This document shows positions 1 to 5,228 of a stretch of 5,228 bases of DNA, in pieces (the stretch's first letter is position 1; each line of letters opens with the position of its first letter). This stretch comes from Pseudomonadota bacterium. GTDB taxonomy: Bacteria > Pseudomonadota > Alphaproteobacteria > Acetobacterales > Acetobacteraceae. A program made the translations under genes and the position numbers. The notes under the pieces are model-generated. The model was not told where the DNA came from and did no database searches. It saw only the letters and a list, made by a program, of their open reading frames with translations. The stretch covers positions 680 to 5,907 of the forward strand of contig JAKBCD010000145.1 in the NCBI GenBank assembly GCA_021808205.1, given 5' to 3'.

Positions 1-582
1 GCCGCGCGGGGTTTCGCCGATGAGCGCGGAAGGATGCGCGCCGACCGGGTTGAAATAACGCAGATTGGCCGCCCCTTTCAGCTTGCCGGTGCGGGCCAGG
101 TCGCGGATCAGATCCTCCATCACCAGCTTGGTGCGGCCGTAGATGTTTTCCACTCGCGTGGGCGCATCCTCCAGAATCGGCGAGGCATCCGGCTGCCCGT
201 AGACTGTGGCGGAGGAGGAGAACACGATGCGCACCACCCCGGCGGCCTGCATGGCCTGTAGAAGCCGGATCGTGCCGATGATGTTCATGTCGTAATAGAG
301 CAGCGGGTCGGTCTCGCTCTCGCCCACCGCTTTTAGCGCGGCAAAATGGATCACCGCTTCCACCGGATGTGCTTTCAGTGCCGCCGTCACGGTTTCCCTG
401 TCGCGGATATCGGCCTCGATGATGGGCATGTCCTGGCCGGTGAGGCGCTTCAGTCGCGCAGGCACGTCGCGTTCGGCATTTGCAAAATTATCGAGGATGA
501 GGATTTCGTGCCCGCGCCCCGCCAGCACGGCGGCGGTGTGGGAGCCGATATAGCCAGCACCGCCGGTGAGCAGGATTCGCAT
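1..582 (-). CDS. galE: UDP-glucose 4-epimerase GalE, N-terminal 194 residues (3' end beyond left edge)
   Basis: GalE is the cytosolic NAD-dependent enzyme of the Leloir pathway. It interconverts UDP-glucose and UDP-galactose and so supplies galactose for surface glycans. I translated the minus strand from the ATG at 582-580, and the frame stays open to base 1. The extended-SDR signature is clear: a Rossmann NAD-binding motif TGGAGYIGS at residues 6-14, an acidic residue in ILDNF (D31), HFAALKAVGES at 79-89, the SSSATVYG strand with the catalytic Ser at about 124, and the YxxxK pair in IYGRTK (Y148, K152). RYFNPVGAHP follows at 175-184. These fit bacterial GalE of about 330-340 residues, so roughly 57% of the protein is present and the substrate-binding C-terminal part is missing. 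The gene starts 3 bases after the heparinase-family stop, so it is probably the third gene of an rpe-led operon. A related nucleotide-sugar epimerase is possible, but the residue match to GalE is close. Confidence 0.95.
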   Translation of the reverse strand, partial: MRILLTGGAGYIGSHTAAVLAGRGHEILILDNFANAERDVPARLKRLTGQDMPIIEADIRDRETVTAALKAHPVEAVIHFAALKAVGESETDPLLYYDMNIIGTIRLLQAMQAAGVVRIVFSSSATVYGQPDASPILEDAPTRVENIYGRTKLVMEDLIRDLARTGKLKGAANLRYFNPVGAHPSALIGETPRG

Positions 583-585
583 GGA

Positions 586-2193
586 TCAGGCCTTCGTAAT
601 GGTCCATTTGATGTGTTGCGGACCATCCTGATGGCCAGGCAGCACGATCTGCTCGGCCCGGCGTGGTTCGGATTGGCCAAAATACACGCTGCTTTCGATG
701 TGGGGCACAGCGCCTTCCGCCTTCAGCCGGAAACCAAGGCCCGAGGGGGTGCGCAGCAGCACGGTTTCGTCATCCTGGGCCAGGCTGGTGGTAACATTGG
801 GGTGCAGATGGAACCGGATGTTGAACGGTTGCGGGGTTTCCGCCTCGATCGCGTCCTCGCCCTGCAATTCCTCGCCGTTTTCGGAAAGGCCGAGGCGGCG
901 GTGATGGATCGCGCCAAAAACCTGCTTCCAGCCATCGTGATTGGCCTCGATCCAGGCGATGCCGCCGGCATCCTGGCGGATGACGTTTACATTGGTGGGG
1001 CGGCGGCCAAGGCCGGTGTCCTTGATATCGGCGGAAGACGTGTCGGCGATGATGAGGGTGGAATGCGCAGCGCTGGCGCGCAAAACGCTGGCCCAGTCTC
1101 CGGCCAAAGCCGGGGCGGCGCCGCAATTCACGATAAGACGGTCTTTGCCGAAGGAAAATTCAAACCCCAGCGTGCCGGCATGGGCAAAGCGGTCCAGCCC
1201 TGGTGCGGCGGGCGCCCCCGCATCCATGAACAGCACGGCTTTGGCGGCGGCGAGGCGGAACAACCCGCTGGCTTTGAGATGCGCCAGCGTGCCGCGGGCG
1301 CGCCCGGCCTGGGCCAGCACGAGATCGACAAGATTGGGTAGCTCCTCCTTGGAGCCGTTGAACAAAGCCAGGCCGCCATCGCCATGGCGCAGAGCCCGCA
1401 TAGCGGCGGCGGCGTGCTCGATGGTGGTGAGCAGCTCCGTGGGCGGGGTTTTGCTGCCCACCTGCATGAGGGCGCGGATTTCCGTGAGGTCCTGCAAGGC
1501 CAGCAGATGCGCGGCGGGGCTGCGCTCGATATGGCAGCCATCCGGGTAGAATTGCCGGACCAGTTCCGGCGCCAGGAATTTAAGCACCCGGGGCAGGTAT
1601 TGTGCATGCTCTGGCATGGCGATAGCGGCGGCGGTGAGGCCCTTCAGCGCGGTCAGCGCCCGGCCATCCAAAAACTCGGCGGGCAGGGCGGCTGAGAGCG
1701 TGCGGGCATCCTGTACCAGCCGGGACATCAGCGCCTGGCGGAACTCGTCATCCGCCGAGGCGGCGAAAAAATCATAATGGCCGAGCCAGGAGGCCAGCCG
1801 CGCACCCGCCACATCCGGCGCGTAGGCGATGGGATCGGGCTTTGGTGTGTCGATGAAATCCAGCACCAGGGCGCGGGCGCGGGAACGGGCAGCATCCGTG
1901 CCCAGGGCGCGCAAATCCCGCAGCCAGGTGAAACCGTGCAGATGCGCGCGCAACAGGCGGGTGGCGCCGGGGGCGGCAGCGAAGATATCGTGATGCACGG
2001 GCAGCACGGCGCCGCCGAATTCCAGTTCCCCCATCACCAGCCTGGCGCCACGGGCGGGGTCGCCCGGCCAGGGGTCCCGCAGGGAAAGAGCCGGCGCGTC
2101 CGGTCCGCTGACAGGGCGCAGGTTTTGAAGCCGGGAAAGCCAGGACCGCGCTTGCCGGCCAATGCCGCCGGGTTTGGCTGGGCCCCCGCTCAT
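586..2193 (-). CDS. Heparinase II/III family protein (putative polysaccharide lyase-like), 535 aa
   Basis: The family holds polysaccharide lyases that cleave uronate-containing glycans, but the substrate of this proteobacterial branch is not known to me. Visible family features are DPWPGD near residue 40, a helical N-terminal region with FTWLRDLRALG at 88-98, and AYAPDVAGARLASWLGHYDFF at about 123-143. These are followed by FYPDGCHIERSPAAH at 215-229, GDGGLALFNGS at 271-281 and LFRLAAAKAVLFMDAG at 311-326. The beta-rich C-terminal half has HAGTLGFEFSFGKDRLIVNCG at 338-358, AAHSTL at 375-380, HDGWKQVFGAIHHRR at 419-433 and RFHLHPNV at 460-467. No signal peptide or membrane segment is visible, so a cytoplasmic location is implied, which is odd for a lyase. 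The ATG at 2193 overlaps the rpe stop (ATGA), there is no clear ribosome site of its own, and coupling to rpe is likely. The heparinase II/III assignment is firm, while activity and substrate are open. Confidence 0.88.
   Translation of the reverse strand: MSGGPAKPGGIGRQARSWLSRLQNLRPVSGPDAPALSLRDPWPGDPARGARLVMGELEFGGAVLPVHHDIFAAAPGATRLLRAHLHGFTWLRDLRALGTDAARSRARALVLDFIDTPKPDPIAYAPDVAGARLASWLGHYDFFAASADDEFRQALMSRLVQDARTLSAALPAEFLDGRALTALKGLTAAAIAMPEHAQYLPRVLKFLAPELVRQFYPDGCHIERSPAAHLLALQDLTEIRALMQVGSKTPPTELLTTIEHAAAAMRALRHGDGGLALFNGSKEELPNLVDLVLAQAGRARGTLAHLKASGLFRLAAAKAVLFMDAGAPAAPGLDRFAHAGTLGFEFSFGKDRLIVNCGAAPALAGDWASVLRASAAHSTLIIADTSSADIKDTGLGRRPTNVNVIRQDAGGIAWIEANHDGWKQVFGAIHHRRLGLSENGEELQGEDAIEAETPQPFNIRFHLHPNVTTSLAQDDETVLLRTPSGLGFRLKAEGAVPHIESSVYFGQSEPRRAEQIVLPGHQDGPQHIKWTITKA
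591..595 (-). promoter_or_regulatory. Shine-Dalgarno of galE, inside the 3' end of the upstream gene
   Basis: Read on the minus strand, GAAGG lies 8 bases before the galE ATG and overlaps the last codons of the heparinase-family gene. It supports the ATG at 582 as the start and implies that ribosomes finishing the upstream gene pass directly over the galE initiation site. Confidence 0.55.
2190..2193 (-). promoter_or_regulatory. ATGA stop/start overlap coupling rpe to the heparinase-family gene
   Basis: On the minus strand the rpe TGA (2192-2190) and the ATG of the next gene (2193-2191) share four bases. The sequence before this ATG lacks a good Shine-Dalgarno at proper spacing, so termination-reinitiation is the likely way the second gene is translated. 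Confidence 0.8.
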
Positions 2194-2897
2194 CCGCCGG
2201 AGCTGGCGCCAAGTTCAGGCAGTGGGGCCGGGGCGGCATTGCGGATGGCGGTGATGGAAGCCGCGTAATCCGGCGCGCCAAAAACCGCCGTGCCCGCGAT
2301 GAGGCAGGTGGCACCCGCTTCCAGCACGGCGGGTGCGGTTTGGGCGGTGATGCCGCCATCGATCTGCAACACGATATCCCGGCCCGTATCGTCGATGAGG
2401 CGGCGCAGGGCGGCGATTTTGGAGAGCTGGGAGGACAGGAAAGCCTGGCCGCCGAAGCCTGGGTTCACGGTCATCACCATGATGAGATCCGTGAGGTCCA
2501 GCACATTCACGATGCTTTCAATCGGCGTGGCGGGGTTGAGCACCACGCCCGCTTTTTTGCCCAGTGAGCGGATATGCTGAAGGGTGCGGTGCAGATGTGG
2601 GCCTGATTCAGGGTGCACGGAGATGTGATCCGCTCCGGCTTCGGCGAAGGCGGTGATGTAGGGGTCGGCCGGGGCGATCATCAGATGCACGTCCAGCGGC
2701 ATTTTGGTGTGCGGTCGCAGTGCTTTGACCACCAGCGGGCCAAAGGTGATGTTGGGCACGAAATGCCCATCCATCACATCCAGATGCAGCCAATCCGCCC
2801 CTGCGCGCTCAACGGCGACGACCTCCTCCTTCAGCCGAGCGAAATCGGCGGCGAGGAGAGAGGGGGCGATCAGCGGAGGAGTCGGAGGGGGAAGCAT
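2190..2897 (-). CDS. rpe: Ribulose-phosphate 3-epimerase, 235 aa
   Basis: This cytosolic TIM-barrel metalloenzyme interconverts D-ribulose 5-phosphate and D-xylulose 5-phosphate in the pentose phosphate pathway. The expected residues are present: IAPSLLAADF at 10-19 with the active-site Ser13, the metal ligands and catalytic Asp in HLDVMDG (H38, D40), DVHLM (H71), and the second catalytic Asp in QIDGGI (D180). The flexible-loop motif MTVNPGFGGQ lies at 142-151 and the phosphate-binding AGTAVFG at 201-207. I chose the ATG at 2897 because it places IAPSLLAADF about ten residues from the N terminus and gives a length close to the usual 220-230. An in-frame ATG at 3020 would add 41 residues unlike the family and would overlap the divergent gene. 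No Shine-Dalgarno precedes 2897. The C-terminal tail after about residue 222 is Pro/Ala/Gly-rich. It heads the run to the heparinase-family gene and galE. Confidence 0.95.
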   Translation of the reverse strand: MLPPPTPPLIAPSLLAADFARLKEEVVAVERAGADWLHLDVMDGHFVPNITFGPLVVKALRPHTKMPLDVHLMIAPADPYITAFAEAGADHISVHPESGPHLHRTLQHIRSLGKKAGVVLNPATPIESIVNVLDLTDLIMVMTVNPGFGGQAFLSSQLSKIAALRRLIDDTGRDIVLQIDGGITAQTAPAVLEAGATCLIAGTAVFGAPDYAASITAIRNAAPAPLPELGASSGG

Positions 2898-2905
2898 TAT
2901 ATTCG

Positions 2906-2935
2906 CTTGTAACCGGCTGGGGGCGGCTGAGACAA
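2906..2935 (-). promoter_or_regulatory. Weak candidate sigma70-type promoter for rpe
   Basis: Read on the minus strand, TTGTCT (2935-2930) and TACAAG (2911-2906) are separated by 18 bases, and each matches its consensus at four of six positions. The implied transcript would begin within a few bases of the rpe ATG at 2897, which would fit the lack of a Shine-Dalgarno, as in a leaderless mRNA. Matches of this quality arise by chance, so this is only a candidate. Confidence 0.22.
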
Positions 2936-2974
2936 GGAGGGTGCTTGTGGGAGCGGGCGAGAAACAGGCATTGT

Positions 2975-2983
2975 TGGTATCAT
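2975..2983 (+). promoter_or_regulatory. Candidate extended -10 promoter for the GT87-like gene
   Basis: The motif TGGTATCAT fits the extended -10 pattern TGnTATAAT, with five of six hexamer bases matching. No recognisable -35 lies 16-18 bases upstream, which extended -10 promoters tolerate. A start near 2990 would give a 5' leader of about 29 bases containing the GGAGG at 3010-3014. Confidence 0.33.
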
Positions 2984-3009
2984 TGGCTGAAAAGCGGGTG
3001 TTTAAGAGC

Positions 3010-3014
3010 GGAGG
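3010..3014 (+). promoter_or_regulatory. Shine-Dalgarno of the GT87-like gene
   Basis: GGAGG lies 4 bases before the ATG at 3019. The spacing is a little short but workable, and it decides the start: upstream in-frame ATGs reach back to 2704, inside rpe, and would add a non-membrane extension unlike the family. Confidence 0.65.
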
Positions 3015-3018
3015 CAGC

Positions 3019-4173
3019 ATGAAGCGGGCTGGTTTTGTGGTGGGGACGGCCCTTGTTGCAGCTTTCTATCTGATTTTCTTGGCAATAATGTTTGACTTAA
3101 CGATTCGCTATTTGCCGCCTTGGCAAAGATCGGATCAATGGTTGTTGCACACCGACTTCGCGCGCATGTGGTATGTCGGCCGAAGCGTATTGGCGACGCT
3201 GCGTCTCGCACCCATTCCAGCACCTTTGCCAGAAGGCGATATTCTGGCACCCGCTGCCCCGCATGCGGGGCCTTGGTTGTATCCGCCACCAACGGGGCTG
3301 GTGGCCATGATGTTTGCATGGCCAAAACCGTCCTGGGCTTTCTGGGGGTGGCGGATTTGGTGCGTGCTTTTCGGCTATTGGCTGATGCGGCGTGCGGGAT
3401 TGCCAAGATTGGCCGTGACTCTCGGCTTGGCCAGTCCTGCCGGTTTGCTGGATATGAGTGGCGGACAGATTGGGACATTAACAGGTTCATTGCTTGTGGC
3501 GGCTTTGATGCTTGCCGAACGCAGGCCCAAAATTGCCGTCATTTGCGCGGGGATCCTTGCCATTCAACCGCAAATCGCTCTGGCAATTCCGATTGCTTGG
3601 GCGCGGAGGCGTTTAGGAACTGCCTATCTGGCAGCCATGGTAACAGTTTTGGTCATGCTGGCCGCCTCCTTGCTGTTGGAGGGGGAGAGCGCTTGGCTGC
3701 GGTATTTTAATGTAGGGTTGCCAGCAGCCTGGGCTGTTTCAAAAGCGTCTTTCTCAGATGTCCTGCCAGCGCAGGGGTTTACTCTGAGTTATTTGTTCAG
3801 AACGTTGGGGGTATCTATAGCGTTTGCCTCAATCGGCCAGGATATTGGAAGTGTTCTGGCTCTCAGCTTTGTATGGTTTGCATGGAAAGATAAGCGCATG
3901 GCACCCCTGCCGCGCATGGTACTGACGGTTTGCTTGAGTTTATTGGCCACGCCTTACGGCTTTGCCTACAGCCTCGTCGGTTATTCCGTGGCCATGATGG
4001 TTCTGGCAACAAGCTTGAGCGGGTTTCCCGCCTTTTGGGCCGCGCTATTATGGCTGATGAGTGGCTACACGATTATGTTATATAATTGGTCGGGATTGGT
4101 GCTGTTTCCCCTGTTTGCCGCTGCGGGTGCGGCGTTAGCCTGGACGTTCAGGCTTGAACCAGCCTTGCAATGA
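3019..4173 (+). CDS. Polytopic membrane protein, DUF2029/GT87-like glycosyltransferase, 384 aa
   Basis: GT87 proteins are inner-membrane GT-C-type enzymes that transfer sugars, often mannose, from polyprenyl-phosphate donors to envelope glycans. The donor and acceptor here are unknown. The hydrophobic profile suggests about nine to eleven membrane helices, for example residues 5-27, 105-123, 152-166, 172-194, 201-219, 262-288, 300-333 and 336-376. Family-like landmarks are an acidic residue after helix 1 in TDFARMWYVGRSVL (D46), YPPP at 88-91 before a helix, SGGQIGTLTG at 147-156, AIQPQIALAIP at 181-191 where relatives usually have KPQ, and TPYGFAYSLV at 311-320. The gene lies opposite to all its neighbours, diverges from rpe and ends inside rsmB. 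Base composition is clearly AT-richer than its neighbours: 23 of 60 G+C at 3061-3120 and 28 of 60 at 3781-3840, against 48 of 60 at 4681-4740. The membrane-protein call is firm, the GT87 call moderate. Confidence 0.75.
   Translation: MKRAGFVVGTALVAAFYLIFLAIMFDLTIRYLPPWQRSDQWLLHTDFARMWYVGRSVLATLRLAPIPAPLPEGDILAPAAPHAGPWLYPPPTGLVAMMFAWPKPSWAFWGWRIWCVLFGYWLMRRAGLPRLAVTLGLASPAGLLDMSGGQIGTLTGSLLVAALMLAERRPKIAVICAGILAIQPQIALAIPIAWARRRLGTAYLAAMVTVLVMLAASLLLEGESAWLRYFNVGLPAAWAVSKASFSDVLPAQGFTLSYLFRTLGVSIAFASIGQDIGSVLALSFVWFAWKDKRMAPLPRMVLTVCLSLLATPYGFAYSLVGYSVAMMVLATSLSGFPAFWAALLWLMSGYTIMLYNWSGLVLFPLFAAAGAALAWTFRLEPALQ
3256..3271. repeat. Perfect 16-base palindrome inside the GT87-like gene
   Basis: The sequence GCCCCGCATGCGGGGC equals its own reverse complement over all 16 bases. 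It falls in codons for an Ala-Pro-His-Ala-Gly stretch of the first extracytoplasmic loop and is GC-dense within an AT-richer gene. I see no second copy in the window. It may be a chance product of Ala/Pro/Gly codons. Confidence 0.6.
4148..4173. other. 26-base tail-to-tail overlap of the GT87-like gene and rsmB
   Basis: The plus-strand gene ends with TGA at 4171-4173 and the minus-strand rsmB ends with TGA at 4150-4148, so the last codons of each are antisense to the other. There is no intergenic space and no hairpin plus T-run around this point, so neither transcript has an obvious intrinsic terminator here. Confidence 0.85.
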
Positions 4174-5228
4174 AGAACCCGTCCATCCCCCCTTTATCCG
4201 CCCAAAATCCGGAGTGGGTGTGGATGTCTCCTTGTTCGGTCACGGCTTCGGGCAGGTCGGGCAGGGTTAGCGGGACGCGTTTCAGACCCAGCCGGGCACA
4301 GGCGGCGTCGATGCGGGCGGCGCCTTCCTGGGGTTGCAGGGAGCAGACCGCATAGATCAGACGTCCGCCAGGGGCGAGCATGGCGGCGGCGGCATCCAGC
4401 AGCGCGTCCTGCTGGGCGGTCATGGCTTCGATGTCCCGGGGTTTGCGCAGGTGCAGAAGCTCCGGGTGGCGGCGGATGGTGCCGGTGGCGCTGCAGGGCG
4501 CGTCCAGCAATATGGCGGGGAAGGGTTCCGCTGGCTTCCATTTGGTGCCGTCGGCGGTAACGAGGTTGGCGGTGAGGTGCAGGCGTTGGAGATTGCCGCT
4601 CAATGTCGCCATGCGGCCGGAATCGCGCTCCACGGCCGTAACCTCGGCTCCCATGGCGGCAAGCTGGCAGGTTTTGCCGCCGGGAGCAGCGCAGAGGTCC
4701 AGCACGCGCTCGCCCTGCTGCGGGGCGAGGAGCCGGGCGGGCAGGGCAGCGGCGGCGTCCTGCACCCACGCCTTGCCTTCCGTGAACCCAGGAACCTCCG
4801 CTACGGGCGTGCCAGCGGGGAAGCGCCAGGACCCTGTTGGCAGGAGGTTTGCGTCTTTGGGCGTGAAACCGGTCAGGGTGGAAATATCGAGCGGCGCCTC
4901 GTGCGCATGGGCCGAGGCAATGGCGCGGGCCTGGCTGCCCCAGCTTGCCCAGGCCCAGGCGGGGGTGTCGAGCCGGGGCATATCCAGCTCTTCCAACGCA
5001 GCTGGCCCGGCGCTCACCACCTTGCGCAGAACCGCGTTCACCAGCCCGGCGAACGGGGCAAGCTTCTGGCTCCGCGCCAGTTGCACAGCCGTGCCGACAG
5101 CCGCGTGCGCCGGGGTATCCAGAAACAGGAAGCCAGCGGCACCCATGCGCAGAATATTTCGCAGCTCCGGCGGTGGGTCACGGCGCAAATAAGGTTCCAG
5201 CACCGCATCCAGCGTGCCGGTGTGGCGC
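4148..5228 (-). CDS. rsmB: 16S rRNA m5C967 methyltransferase RsmB (Fmu/Sun), 359 C-terminal residues; 5' end beyond right edge
   Basis: RsmB uses S-adenosylmethionine to methylate C5 of C967 in 16S rRNA. The frame is open to the right edge. A GTG at 5203 could be taken as a start, but the preceding codons (RHTGTLDA) continue the family N-terminal domain, so I treat the gene as cut. Numbered from the edge, the NusB-like RNA-binding domain shows LRMGAAGFLFLDTPAHAAVG at about 26-45 and FAGLVNAVLR at 59-68. The Rossmann methyltransferase domain follows: VQDAAAALPARLL at about 155-167, SAM-binding DLCAAPGGKT at 177-186, an acidic SAM contact in AVERD, the motif IV Cys in DAPCSATGTIRRHPE (C245) and the catalytic Cys in YAVCSLQPQEG (C295). 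The end GGMDGFFIARL is typical. Family length is about 420-440, so some 60-80 residues lie outside. It is co-directional with rpe but separated from it by the inverted GT87-like gene. Confidence 0.93.
   Translation of the reverse strand, partial: RHTGTLDAVLEPYLRRDPPPELRNILRMGAAGFLFLDTPAHAAVGTAVQLARSQKLAPFAGLVNAVLRKVVSAGPAALEELDMPRLDTPAWAWASWGSQARAIASAHAHEAPLDISTLTGFTPKDANLLPTGSWRFPAGTPVAEVPGFTEGKAWVQDAAAALPARLLAPQQGERVLDLCAAPGGKTCQLAAMGAEVTAVERDSGRMATLSGNLQRLHLTANLVTADGTKWKPAEPFPAILLDAPCSATGTIRRHPELLHLRKPRDIEAMTAQQDALLDAAAAMLAPGGRLIYAVCSLQPQEGAARIDAACARLGLKRVPLTLPDLPEAVTEQGDIHTHSGFWADKGGMDGFFIARLVQA

Larger units (their letters stand above)
2898..3018. other. 121-base divergent intergenic region between rpe and the GT87-like gene
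   Basis: This is the only non-coding stretch in the window. Both flanking genes start from it in opposite directions, so it must hold any local promoters for the rpe-heparinase-galE unit and for the membrane-protein gene. I see weak promoter-like elements on each strand (listed separately), no convincing operator palindrome, no riboswitch-like structure and no terminator. Confidence 0.75.

Noticed and set aside
346..1341. Long plus-strand open frame (331 codons) antisense to galE and the heparinase-family gene
   Set aside because: It crosses two genes with strong family matches on the other strand. Its translation is low-complexity Gly/Ala/Arg/His-rich with no recognisable motif, a normal GC-driven shadow.
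1772..2359. Minus-strand open frame (195 codons) across the rpe/heparinase junction
   Set aside because: It is an out-of-frame reading of two well-supported genes, rich in Pro/Arg/Ala and without domain signals.
2896..2901. Perfect TATAAT hexamer on the minus strand overlapping the rpe ATG
   Set aside because: As a -10 it would start transcription inside rpe after its start codon, with no suitable later start codon and no -35 at the right distance. Taken as coincidence.
2704..3018. Upstream ATG at 2704 extending the GT87-like protein by 105 residues
   Set aside because: The extra segment is antisense to rpe, is Ser/Arg-rich rather than membrane-like, and there is a good GGAGG directly before the ATG at 3019.
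2898..3020. Upstream ATG at 3020 giving rpe a 41-residue N-terminal extension
   Set aside because: The extension does not look like the Rpe family, would overlap the start of the divergent gene, and lacks a ribosome site. The ATG at 2897 gives the usual length.
4190..4216. Possible terminator hairpin near the rsmB/GT87-like junction (TCCG ... CGGA)
   Set aside because: The stem is only about four base pairs with no following T-run on either strand, too weak to call.
4380..5192. Plus-strand open frame (270 codons) antisense to rsmB
   Set aside because: It lies wholly opposite conserved methyltransferase motifs, and its Ser/Arg/Ala-rich translation resembles no family. It is a shadow of high GC3.
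1..5228. Signs of a new defence, mobile-element or CRISPR-type system
   Set aside because: I looked for direct repeats, inverted-repeat ends, recombinase or nuclease motifs and small clustered unknown genes on both strands. All of the sequence except 121 bases is accounted for by five coding regions of known families.

Overview
The window comes from a high-GC bacterium, most likely an alphaproteobacterium. Rhodospirillales/Acetobacteraceae is my best guess, based on codon use, the style of the proteins, and an rsmB / rpe / heparinase II/III neighbourhood that I recall as common in Alphaproteobacteria. No database was searched, so the taxonomic call is tentative. All four recognisable gene families are chromosomal-type genes. 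I see no transposase, integrase, tRNA, rRNA, CRISPR array or phage gene.

Layout. Positions 1-2897 (minus strand, transcribed right to left) hold a tight three-gene unit. It starts with rpe (ribulose-5-phosphate 3-epimerase, 2190-2897), then a heparinase II/III-family protein (586-2193) joined to rpe by an ATGA stop/start overlap, then galE (UDP-glucose 4-epimerase, start at 582, cut by the left edge) only 3 bases after the heparinase stop. A 121-base divergent intergenic region (2898-3018) separates rpe from a plus-strand gene (3019-4173). That gene encodes a polytopic membrane protein resembling the DUF2029/GT87 glycosyltransferases. Its 3' end overlaps by 26 bases the 3' end of a minus-strand rsmB (16S rRNA m5C967 methyltransferase, 4148 to beyond the right edge).

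How the genes may work together. rpe links the pentose phosphate pathway and galE makes or recycles UDP-galactose. The heparinase-like protein and the GT87-like protein both belong to families that act on glycans, so three of the five genes touch sugar-polymer metabolism. A single glycan pathway is an inference and is not shown by the sequence. The most distinctive point is the GT87-like gene. It is clearly AT-richer than its neighbours, lies on the opposite strand, and sits between rsmB and rpe, two genes that would otherwise be co-directional. This suggests acquisition or insertion into an older rsmB-rpe-heparinase run.

Coding density is very high, the only non-coding stretch is 2898-3018, and the many long opposite-frame ORFs are GC-driven shadows. 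I did not find evidence of a new defence, mobile or regulatory system here.
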